A DNA stretch of 64,000 nucleotides from the NCBI GenBank assembly GCA_037042185.1, contig JAXQJY010000029.1, forward strand, positions 1,550,001-1,614,000, written 5' to 3'. This stretch comes from Sordariomycetes sp. S80-01Y. Taxonomy: Eukaryota > Ascomycota > Sordariomycetes. Below the pieces are notes generated by a model that saw nothing but the letters and a program-made list of their open reading frames with translations, was not told the origin of the DNA and did no database searches. The position numbers and the translations under genes were made by a program. This document shows, one piece after another, positions 45,924 through 55,805 of this stretch (the stretch's first letter is position 1; each line of letters starts with the position of its first letter).

Positions 45924-47191
45924 TCATGAGCGCCTTGACCGCGAGCCGCTGTAGTACGACTTCGGAGGGCCCCTGCTGCCGCCGTCACCCGTTCTTCGGC
46001 TGCGGTACGTTCTCCGCCCGGAACTTGACGAGCCTGGGTAGCGCCCTGTCAGCAAAAGAAGACACATAATGTTAGCCCTCGTGCTCCTTTTGAGGGGAGG
46101 GTTGAGGGGTGAGGGAGGAACTTACTGGGACTAGTAGCGTCTGAGTAGGAGTAGTACGAGTCGCTGTAGCGCGAGCGAGCGGGCTTGCGCGCTGGCTTCT
46201 TGTCCTTCTTCAAGTTGAGGAGTGCAAAAAGAGTGGCTGCCAGGCCAGCAAGACCGAGCCACTTCTTCCCGCCCGACTTCTTCTCAGAGTGATCCGAGCC
46301 GCGGCCTCCGAAGCGGCCTCCAAACCAACCGCCGTGGTGATCACGGCGCGAGTGCGCCGAAGGATGGCGGCTACCGTGACGGGAGTAACGCTCTTCGTAG
46401 ACGTCAACGCGTTCCTTCTTCTTGCCGCCGAAGCATGCTTTCCACAGGCCTCTAGCGATGCAGCAGAATGCCAGCAGCAGCAGAAGGACGGCACCAGCAA
46501 TGGCTCCGATGACGATACCAGCAATCTCTCCTCCGCTCAAACCGCCGCCGCCGCCGCCACCTGCGCCGGAGGGTTCGCTGGTCTCGGTAGCTGCACCATC
46601 CGCTGTTCCCGTTGTGGCAGTTGGTTCCCCGGTTTGGGTGGCCTCGCCCGTCGTCTCAACAACGGTCGTAGTTCCGGTGATGCGATAGGGCGCGGAATAC
46701 TGAGTTGTAGTCTTGCCGCCTGTAGTGACTACAATGGTTGAGGGTTCTTCGTAGCCAGGCTTGAGCACACACTGCCCTTTCATGTTGTCGGCGCACTGCT
46801 GCCATCCAGCGCAGCAAATTGGGCCGCAAGCCTCCTGCTGTTCGTTCTTGGGCACACAGTCAACACCCTCGGTCGGTTCCGGGGCAGGCTCCCAATGGGT
46901 CATGATTGTGCTAGTAAAGGTCTGCGTCCACGTCGTGGTGTACGCAGGTATCCAGCCTCCACCGCCTCCACCGCCTACACATGTCGCAATGTTGCCCTCT
47001 ACCGTCTTGCAGACCGAATCCGCTGGACAGCAAATCTGGTTGTCCACGCCGCAGTACGAGTCGCAGTTGCGCGGCATCAAGTACGAGTAGCCGGAGTCGT
47101 GTAGGTCATCTCGAGGGTAAGGCCCAGCAAGGACCGGTGAGGCCAGCAGCGCTAACAGCGGAAGCAACCGCTGTGAAGCAGCAAAGACCAT
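45924..47191 (-). CDS. Single-pass membrane protein with Cys-rich ectodomain, unknown function
   Basis: Exons 46126-47191 and 45924-46045 are joined by an 80-nt intron (GTAAGT..CTGACAG, with a CTAAC further upstream), giving about 395 aa. Signal peptide 1-22 (ends PVLAG). The Cys-rich ectodomain has two clusters, CDSYCGVDNQICC near 43-55 and CGPICCAGWQQC near 122-133, each resembling short knottin-like units. A Thr-rich, probably O-glycosylated stalk (about 150-215) and a Gly run precede one membrane helix (223-247). A basic cytosolic tail with His/Arg/Gly-rich sequence and a further hydrophobic patch (about 316-336) follows. The layout resembles fungal wall-stress sensors, but no named domain is recognised. 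If the intron were not used, the frame would end at 46049 with a different tail. Confidence 0.75.
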
Positions 47192-48397
47192 GGCGGCGTC
47201 GTCTGATGCTCACAAAGAGCGAGAAATTTTCGTGGTCCGGCTGCGCTTGGAATGCTGAGTGTCTCGGCAAGACAGGAATGCGGGACGCGAGGAGCGACGG
47301 CAAATGCCAGTGAGCAAGTGAGTGAGGTGACAGACGAGGTCAGTTCACTTCTGTCGGTGATACCCAATGCCGCCACCACTGTAGGCGCTGTCAATTCGAA
47401 GCAGCCCGACGCTCGCGATAAGGTTCGGCGCCAAAGAAGTCAAGGTCGTCGTGGAAGTTGAGGATGAGGTGACAGGAAGCAGAGAAAAGACCAAGACATG
47501 CGAGATGCAGTGCTAAGGTAGTCGTGACTTTTAAGAGGGTGGTCGGTCTGGTTGCCAATTGGTGGTCCGTCCCAGCCTCCGACTTACACGGCGGTCCAGC
47601 CTCTCGATTTCCACGTCAACGGCAGCATCCTGTTTGGAAAAAGACGGGGGCCAAGCGGGTAAATGACAGCAGTTGAAGGGGCCCTTGCATCAAGTTTAAT
47701 TTCCTTTGCTAGTCTAAGGTAGATGCCCAATTTGAGCGTCTTCGTCGTTGACTTCGTCGACATCATCGAGTCCACGTCGGGGCCGTTCTAGAGGGGTTGC
47801 CAGCTCATACTTTCGGCTCGGCCCACCACCCGCTCCACTGGCTGCAGTGGACGGGCTGCTGCACTCACAGCGTACGAGACAGTGACCGCACCATCAATGA
47901 AGCAGCTTTCTCAGGGTCTGCAACAAGAACCCCCAACAATCCCTTGGAACCGCGCACCCCAAATCCCGGCTTCGGGAAGGTGGCGGGACTTTACGAGATC
48001 TTTTGAAAACTGCAGAACCTGCAGGGGACTCGATGACTGACGAGCCCCGTCAAAGTTTCATCCTCAACCTTAAAGATGGTGGCTGGGCGCCGCAGTGGAC
48101 CCGCAGCTCCGAGCCCGCCGTCCGGATCAAGGTGCAGCCGCGCCGTAGCCTGGGCTGCTGAGCGATTACTCTGTTCAGCCTAGCTCGGTAATCCCTGTCA
48201 ATACGTGGCTCGTGGGCGTGGCTGAAAACACGCTGCAGCCACAGCATGGAGACAAAGTGGAGGGAGCTGTCTGGTGACGCTGCATCATCAGCAACCTCGC
48301 TGCATCCCCCATCAGCTCCGTCGCTCTCTCCGCTAGCCGATTACAACTCTGCCCTCCTTCCCTCACGATCTCTCGAAAAGCGACGGAATCACCTATC
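47192..48397. other. Divergent intergenic region, membrane protein / V-ATPase H
   Basis: About 1.2 kb holding two divergent promoters. Short ORFs (47584-47775 -, 47797-48006 +, 48050-48247 -) are unsupported. No obvious repeat or regulatory site was assigned. Confidence 0.55.
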
Positions 48398-50006
48398 ATG
48401 ACGGTCGAGCCGCCGACGTATCTGGCCTCGTTGCAGAGCAACATCCGTCAGAGGCCCATTCCCTGGGGCGGCGCTACCCGCGATGGCACTCTGACCGAGG
48501 AGCAGCAGAAGCAGATTGAGGCTGTAGGAAAGTCAACGAAGCTGGAGCAAAGGGCCCAGGCGGTCCAGAATGATCTGAACGGGTACAGTTCGCTATTTGT
48601 GGGCGCCGAAGGAAAGCGTAGCGTGGTCGAGGCAGCCGCAAGCAAGAACCCTACCATCCTCCAGTACATCTTGGTTCTGCTATCGGATCTGGTCAATGGT
48701 AAGTGCAAACCACCTTCTCAGCCCTGAGTTTTTCCTCCAAGTGTTTTTTCCATGCTCCTCACTGCTGTGCGCCCAGTCCTCTGACGCTAACATCCATGTT
48801 CCCCTAGATGTCCCATCGCTCGCCAAAGCAATCTTCAAGAACAGCAACGACCCCTACCGACATTTCCTACCACTCCTCAAGAGCAAGAGTGTAGAAGATC
48901 CGGTCTCCCTATTGACCGCTCACGCCCTCACAAACCTCATGGCGACCGCCCGAGACGAGTCGCGGGCAACTCAACAAGCGCTGCCCATGATGCTCTCATA
49001 TCTCTCGACCCTGGCCAAGAGCACTGATGCCGGCCTGCAGGATATCGCCGTTCAGGAATACTCGTCGCTTCTATTTGGTCATGTGTCGAGAGATCAGTTC
49101 TGGAACCAGCGCAGCGAGACCATCAGTCCTTTGATGAACATCCTGCAGACTGCCGCCGGAATCGGAAACGGGGGAAGCTCTTCGGCCAGCCTCTGGAGCG
49201 GGAATGCCAGCACCCGCAGCAATGGCTTCGAGGGCTCGCACGGCGGTGGTGTCGGTCTGCAGCTGCTGTACCATGTCCTGCTGGTGGTCTGGCAGATGAG
49301 CTTCGAGTCGGAGAACATTGGCGACGACTTGAATGAGTGAGTGGTCTCTTTGCATCTCTAGGTGACTTTTGTGCTGACAATGGATAGCGAGTACGACATC
49401 ATTCTTCTTTACACACATCTGCTCCGCCTATCACCAAAGGAGAAGACTACCCGCCTAATTCTATCAACCCTGTACAACCTCCTCGTCAAGAACCAGAAGT
49501 CACTCCTCCCCACAGCCGTTCTCGCTCGTCTGCCGAGCGTCTTGGAAAACCTGGCTAGCCGCCACCTCACAGACCCCGACCTGCTCGAAGATCACGAGGC
49601 GCTCAAGGAGATGCTGGACGAGTATACCAAGACCAAGACCACGTTTGATGAGTACATTGCCGAGGTTCAGTCTGGTCATCTTCGATGGTCGCCACCTCAC
49701 AGAAGCACAGTCTTCTGGGCAGAGAATGCACGCAAGATCCTTGAATACGAGAACGGAGAGATCCCCCGGAAGCTGGCGGAGATCATGTCGCAACCCTGGG
49801 AGAACGACAAACAAGTGTTGGCAATTGCTTGCAACGACGTTGGCAGCCTGGTTAAGGAAGTTCCGGAGAAGAGGCACCAACTGGAGAAGGTAGGCCTCAA
49901 GAGGCGGGTCATGGAATTGATGCAGTCCGAGGATGAGAATATTCGATGGGAGAGTCTGCGCGCTCTTGGAGGATGGCTCAAGTACAGCTTCGAGCAAGCT
50001 GCCTAA
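48398..50006 (+). CDS. VMA13: V-type ATPase subunit H
   Basis: Exons 48398-48698, 48808-49336 and 49388-50006 are joined by introns of 109 nt (GTAAGT..CCCTAG, branch GCTAAC) and 51 nt (GTGAGT..GATAG), giving 482 aa, close to yeast Vma13 (478). The N-terminal alpha-solenoid (NIRQRPIPWGG near residues 16-26, then helical repeats) is followed by the C-terminal domain: HSTVFWAENARK-type sequence seen here as HRSTVFWAENARK, ACNDVGSLVKEVPE and ENIRWESLRALGGWLKYSF. Subunit H regulates the V1 sector and silences ATPase activity when V1 detaches from V0. Acts on vacuolar and endosomal membranes. Confidence 0.96.
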
Positions 50007-50468
50007 GCAAGCCCGCAGCATAGCCTTTTACCGGCTACTGTTTCGGGACGCCTCTGCGTTTTGAATAGGGGCACACATGATAGATGTTATTGTAGAGACT
50101 CGTTGTGTTCTGTGTAAGTGGCATGACATGCGAATAGCCTTACCTGGGGAGGGGTGCTGAGGAGTTCTGACCTCAATGCAACAAATGATCGAGCTTCCTG
50201 AGAGTTCCAATGCGCCTCGCAAAGTGAAGACACATGATTATAGCCCACAGCCTGTTGGCATGGTTTAGACCCAGGCGATGCTGGTGCTCTCGGCAGAGCG
50301 CCGAGTATCGATATCGGAGGCGGATCCGTGCCTAGCCGAACCCTCCCCCACAGCGGTCAACCTCACCCGCTGGAACTCAAGCTTCTGCGCCGACAGCATT
50401 CTTGTCAGCCAGCTGTTCCTCATCACCGCAACATCCTCAATTGGCCTCCCGACATTGATTGAGACACG
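50007..50468. other. Intergenic region, V-ATPase H to glycine cleavage T
   Basis: About 460 bp between two genes on the same strand, with a 3' end and a promoter/leader. The + strand ORF 50278-50472 overlaps the next start and is not supported. Confidence 0.55.
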
Positions 50469-51767
50469 ATGAAGCCTTCAGTCACAGCTGTGCGAACGGC
50501 ATCACGCCTCCAGGCCTCTGTCGCCGCCAATGGCCTCCGCACCCAAGGCTTCCGGCACGCCTCCGGCGCTGCAGCCGGTGAGCTCAAGAAAACGCCCCTC
50601 TACGACTTTCACACCAAGAACAAAGGAAAGATGGTCCCCTTTGCGGGCTACTCCATGCCCGTTCTGTACAATCAATCTCCGCTGAAGGAATCTCACATCT
50701 GGACCCGCGAGAACGCCTCGCTGTTCGACGTCAGCCACATGGTCCAGCATACTTTCAAGGGCCCTGCTGCCGCGGCCTTCCTGGAGAAGGTCACGCCAGG
50801 GAGCTGGAAGGACGCGGAGTTTATGCAGGGAAAGCTGACGGCGTTGCTATGGCCGCAGACGGGTGGCATTGTGGACGACTGTGTCGTTACGAGGGTCGGG
50901 GAGGATGAATTTTACATCGTCACAAACGGTGCCTGTCTTGAGAAGGACTGCGCGTATTTTGACGACCAGCTGGGCAAGTTTGGCGGAGACGTGCAGTGGA
51001 ACACCATCGATAACTCGGGGCTGGTTGCTCTTCAGGGTCCCAAGAGCGCCGAGATCATGAAGGAAATTCTGGCAACAGACATCAACCTCAACGAGGTCTA
51101 CTTCGGCCAGGCCTTCTGGGCAGAGCTCAAGCTGGCCAACGGAGACAAGACACACCCCATCCTCATCAGCCGTGCTGGCTACACGGGCGAAGACGGCTTC
51201 GAACTCTCCTTCCAAGGCGACAAATACCCTGCTTGGGAGTCTACGACCCCTGCCGTCGAAGCAATGCTCAAGGCTGGCAACGGGACGGCTCAGCTCGCTG
51301 GCCTCGGTGCGCGCGACTCCCTGCGTTTGGAGGCGGGCATGTGTCTGTACGGCCATGACCTCGACGACACCACCACCCCCGTTGAAGCAGGTCTCAGCTG
51401 GATCATCCCCCCAAACCGTCGCAAGAACGGCGGCTTCCACGGCGAGGAGGTCATCATTCCTTCCTTGACGCCCCGCTCCAAGGGCGGCGCGGGCGTTACC
51501 CGTCGTAGAGTCGGGTTGACCATCTCCGCGGCCCCTGCGCGTGAAGGCGCGGAGATCCAGACGCAAGGCGAATCTATCGGGGTGGTGACGAGCGGCATGC
51601 CGAGCCCGACGCTGGGAACGAACATCGCCATGGCCTACGTGAAGGATGGGAGCCATAAGCAAGGAACCGAATTGGATGTCATGGTCAGGGGCAAGAAGAG
51701 GGCGGGGACTGTGACCAAGATGCCATTTGTGCCGACGAGACTGGTGAGGAAGCCAACCACGCAATAG
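50469..51767 (+). CDS. GCV1: Glycine cleavage system T protein (aminomethyltransferase), mitochondrial
   Basis: Intronless, 432 aa. Residues 1 to about 34 form a basic, Ser/Ala-rich mitochondrial presequence. The enzyme then shows TPLYDFHTKNKGKMVPFAGY, ENASLFDVSHM, RAGYTGEDGFELS, GLGARDSLRLEAGMCLYG and a C-terminal PTLGTNIAMAYV segment, all hallmarks of GcvT. It takes the aminomethyl group from the H protein lipoyl arm, releases ammonia and makes 5,10-methylene-tetrahydrofolate. It works with P, H and L proteins in the mitochondrial matrix. Length and start fit the family. Confidence 0.97.
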   Translation: MKPSVTAVRTASRLQASVAANGLRTQGFRHASGAAAGELKKTPLYDFHTKNKGKMVPFAGYSMPVLYNQSPLKESHIWTRENASLFDVSHMVQHTFKGPAAAAFLEKVTPGSWKDAEFMQGKLTALLWPQTGGIVDDCVVTRVGEDEFYIVTNGACLEKDCAYFDDQLGKFGGDVQWNTIDNSGLVALQGPKSAEIMKEILATDINLNEVYFGQAFWAELKLANGDKTHPILISRAGYTGEDGFELSFQGDKYPAWESTTPAVEAMLKAGNGTAQLAGLGARDSLRLEAGMCLYGHDLDDTTTPVEAGLSWIIPPNRRKNGGFHGEEVIIPSLTPRSKGGAGVTRRRVGLTISAAPAREGAEIQTQGESIGVVTSGMPSPTLGTNIAMAYVKDGSHKQGTELDVMVRGKKRAGTVTKMPFVPTRLVRKPTTQ

Positions 51768-52211
51768 AGCTTCGTCTAGAAATGAGGTCGTTTGATTTTG
51801 GGGCAAGGGATGGGATTTTTGGGACACTTCAACGTGTTCTACAGCAACTGCGGACCCGAGGTTATCATAAGGGTCGTGTACATAACGTTAATAGCGCCGC
51901 GGAGAATTAAGAAGCATGTCAGTATCGAAAACAGTATCGAAAAGCCAAGCAGCAGTGCGAGCTCTCGGTAATGTGCGTCAAGAGATGTAGCCACGAAAAA
52001 AACCATAGGAAGCCGTCACTTAAGACGCTACGACCTCCCTCAAACGAGCGGCTGGATCAGTCTAGCAACAAAGCCCTCGGATCTGACATCACGGAGAGTA
52101 TGCTAGAGGACGGCGCGCTAAGAAGCGGCCGCTGGGACTGGGTTGCGTTGTTGGAGAAAGAAGAGAAAGGACGTGGGTATGGAGAGCAAAGTTGAAAGTG
52201 CCGATTTGTGT

Positions 52212-52217
52212 CACGTG
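52212..52217. promoter_or_regulatory. CACGTG palindrome (E-box / Pho4-type site)
   Basis: Lies within the 8-bp palindrome TCACGTGA, about 920 bp upstream of the endopolyphosphatase ATG. CACGTG is the core site of bHLH regulators such as Pho4/NUC-1 of the phosphate response. Use here is inferred. Confidence 0.3.
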
Positions 52218-52518
52218 ATTTGGGGGTGTTGGAGAGGGGCCAGTTTTACCTGAGGTACCTAAGGTAAGTACGCCTGTGGGTGCCTGTAAGGTAGCCTGAG
52301 GTACTGTGCCTGCAGTGGGCTTACTCTCATCTCACCTCTCACTCACCAGTGGTCTTGTAACACAACGCCGTTGATAGCTCACGAGACGTTTTTGACAGAT
52401 GACTCGCTACCTATTTTACCTAGTTGGTGAGACTTGCAGGTTCCCCACGGTTCATCAAGGTGTCTCGTGAGCAGTCTCCAGAATCCGACAGCTGTCTCCA
52501 GCAGCGACTCGTTGCCAC

Positions 52519-52524
52519 ACGTGT
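52519..52524. promoter_or_regulatory. CACGTG palindrome (E-box / Pho4-type site)
   Basis: A second CACGTG, within ACACGTGT, 610 bp upstream of the endopolyphosphatase ATG. Confidence 0.35.
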
Positions 52525-53133
52525 TGATGAAGGAGACCTGGATTGGCTGTGAATCCGTCTCTGGCTGACGCGCGGGAGGTGGGAAGATCCACGCGTGAGC
52601 AGCGGATGGATGGGGTCGTTGACGGCCTAGACTAGATGACGGGGATTTGCAAAGACGATATATTCTCGTATAAGCTGCCTCATTACTTTTGCGATGGATC
52701 CCAGATTGTTTGCAAGAATTTATTCGCACTTAAAGTTCCACGTTTGCCTCGCTTGAGATTCGAGCAACCTCAGCCACTCGACACCTGTGCCTGGTCGCTA
52801 AATGGCCTAGAAGCTCCGCTGGACCCCTGTAGTCGTGCCCTGTTGTTAATCCCCATCCCCAGAGGCTGACGTCGTCATTGCCGGAGCTACCACACGCGAA
52901 CCTTCAAACACGTCAGGCCAAGACGCTTTTTTTCCTCCCATCACATCGCACAAACACATCAGTTCCTACGACGAGCCGCCTTCTTGTCCGACGCCCAACA
53001 CGCGCGCCGCCACTCTCGTCCAGGAGGCTTGGGAAAGATCCGACAAAATCTGCTGGGCGTCTGCATGTCTCCCATGGGCGGCCGCGCCCGACACCATCGC
53101 TAGCGGCCTCAACTCAGTCTGTCGCCATCTACC

Positions 53134-55443
53134 ATGGCTCCCACGATGGCCTGGGCGCAGCTGTTGCTGTTAGGCGTAGCAGCTGCGTCGCCAGTCGATG
53201 GTTTGCAAAAGTTTATGGGGCTGTCGCCGGCCGAGACAGACGCACAGTCGCAGCGGAAACTCAATGGACGGTTCCTGCATATTACAGGTATGTGAGACCT
53301 GGATCCGGTCGCTGGTGGTGGTGGGACGCAGCGGTACGCGTACGTGCTGGGGGAGCTTTTGGCTTCGCCTACGTACCTACTCTATTGCGGCTTCCAGTGC
53401 GCTTGATTATGCATATGTCACGCTGCAATTGTCTTTTACAAAAGAAACTAGCAGGGGAACAAGGGCATAGAGCTGACAATATCTGCAGATTTCCACCCAG
53501 ATCAATTTTATCAAGTTCATTCATCGACAGAAGAAGGCATCGCCTGCCACAGGAAGAAAGGGTTAGCAGGGACCTACGGTGCCGAAGTTACGGACTGCGA
53601 TACACCCTTTTCTCTCGTCAATGCCACGTTCGACTGGATTCAGGAGAACATCAAAGATGACATCGATTTCGTCGTGTGGACCGGTGATTCTGCACGGCAC
53701 GACTCCGACGAGAAGCACCCTAGGAACGCCGACCAGGTCCTTAGCACCAACATCATGATGGCCGATAAGTTTGTTGAGACGTTTTCCGGCAAGCACGGGA
53801 GGTTGGACGTGCCCGTGGTGCCCACATGGGGAAACAATGACTTTTTGCCACACAACATCTTCTTCCCAGGGCCGAACAAGTGGTTGAGGAAATATAGCGA
53901 GATATGGCAGCGATTCATCCCCGAGGAGCAACGACACTCGTTCGAGTTTGGTGGATGGTTTTACGTCGAGGTGATTCCGAACCAGTTGGCGGTGTTCAGT
54001 TTGAACACGCTATACTTCTTCGACCGCAATGCTGGAGTGGACGGGTGCGCCGAACCATCCGAACCCGGTTTCAGACATATGGAGTGGTTGAGAATCCAGC
54101 TTCAGACCTTGCGGGAAAGGGGCATGAAAGCCATCCTGATCGGCCACGTCCCACCAGCAAGGACTAGCAGCAAACAGAACTGGGATGAGACGTGCTGGCA
54201 AAAATATACTCTGTGGCTACAACAGTACCGAGATGTCGTTACCGGCTCTTTGTACGGTCACATGAATATCGATCATTTCCTACTACAGGACACGAAGGAG
54301 ATTGACATCGCGGCGCAGGGTTCCAGTTACGGGACTCGAGACTCGATGGAAGACGAAATCTCAATTTCTTCCAAGCAGGATTATCTGCAAGACTTGCGAA
54401 AGGGCTGGTCAGATCTTCCGGGCTCCGCAATCAAAGCTTTGCAAGAAGAGGAGGTTGAAAACAACGATGTGAACGCAGAGGGGAAAAAGAAGAAAAAGAA
54501 AAAGAAGAAGGACAAGTACAAGAAGCTCGGAGGCAAGTATGCTGAACGCTACCTTCTGTCGCTGGTTAGTCCCAGTATTGTTCCCAACTACTTCCCAACG
54601 CTTCGAATCATCGAGTACAATATCACAGGCCTCGAGGATTCAAAAGTTTGGGCGGACTCTTTCGACGTCTCGAAAGCTATCGATCCCGCTGCTAATATAT
54701 GGGACGACACTGAGGAGGAGGCACTTGCATCGATCGAAAGCGATCTTGAGGCTGAACGAAAGAAGAAGAAGAAGAAGAAGCACAAGAAACCGAAGAAGCC
54801 TAAAGACCCCAAATTGGTTGTGCCAAAAGATCCTCCGGAGGGCGCAACGCCCGGGCCGGCCTACTTCCCCCAGCCAATGACTTTCACGGGTTACACGCAA
54901 TACTTTGCCAACCTGACGTACATCAACAACGACCTCACTGAGGATGTCGAGGGTGACAGGTGGCGCGACGGCGACTACGCAGATGAGGAGCCGAAGCACA
55001 AGCATCCGCAGCCCAGGGAGTTCAAGTTCGAGGTTGAGTACAGCACCTTCGACGACAAGTACTACAAGCTGAGGGACATGACCGTCATGGAGTACGTCAA
55101 GCTGGCTTACAGGCTCAGCCGGAAGAAGATGAAAGGCAAGGCAATAGATGCGGAGGATTTCGATTTCGAGGTCGACGAAGACGCGTCCGGTTCTGATTCC
55201 GAGGATGGCGAAGATCCCGGCCTGGAGCTCCGCGACGAGGGGGAAGTAGACGAGGACTCCGAGGACGAGGAAGCCCAAAACGAGGACCTGGCAGACGGCG
55301 AAGCGAGAGCCGAGAAAAAGAAGGGAAAGAAGCACAAGAAAAAGAAGAATAAGAAGCACCACAAGAACAAAGCGTGGAAGGAGTTCCTCGACCGCGCGTT
55401 TGTCAGCACACTCTCGGAAGAAGATCTAGACAAGATGACATGA
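53134..55443 (+). CDS. PPN1: Vacuolar endopolyphosphatase
   Basis: Exons 53134-53287 and 53489-55443 are joined by a 201-nt intron (GTATGT..CTGCAG, branch GCTGAC), giving 702 aa. A signal peptide or anchor lies at about 5-22. Calcineurin-type metallophosphatase motifs appear in order: HITDFHPD near 49-56 (spanning the intron), WTGDSARH near 115, GNND near 165, GHVP near 269 and GHMNIDHF near 308. It cleaves internal bonds of long-chain polyphosphate in the vacuole. Distinctive features are pure Lys runs near 383-395 and 474-490, an acidic block near 615-655 and a final Lys/His-rich tail near 660-681. Possible Pho-type control is suggested by upstream CACGTG sites. Confidence 0.94.
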
Positions 55444-55805
55444 TATTATGAAGAAACAACAACACCCTTAGGATCTTGGAAACAAAGCATGTTGCGGAGT
55501 TTGGGCGTCTTGCAAGTTTGGGGGTACCTCTGTCCATATAGGCTGGCTATTTCACAGCGATTGGATCTTGGTGCCCATGTGGATTTTCTTCAGACATATT
55601 GAGGACAAGAGCATAGTCAGCGAAGACATCGACTACTATACAATTAATGTATTTTGCGCTCAGCTATAGTATAAATCATGCTGGAAAGGGTATCTCTCAG
55701 AACGAGTGCATCTAACTAACGTTAGGTATCAGAGCATGTCCTCGTGTATGTCATTAAGTCGTCAATCAGGCAGCCCCTTTCTCGTCTCCACTGCCTCACC
55801 CGCCA
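55444..55805. other. Convergent intergenic region
   Basis: About 360 bp, AT-richer than the flanking genes, between the 3' ends of the endopolyphosphatase and kelch genes. Nothing else is seen. Confidence 0.6.

Larger units (their letters stand above)
51768..53133. other. Intergenic region upstream of endopolyphosphatase
   Basis: About 1.4 kb. It carries a GAGGTACCTAAGGTA-type patch at 52251-52310 and two CACGTG motifs (52212-52217, 52519-52524). ORFs 51971-52195 + and 52379-52729 - have no domain. No gene is supported. Confidence 0.55.
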
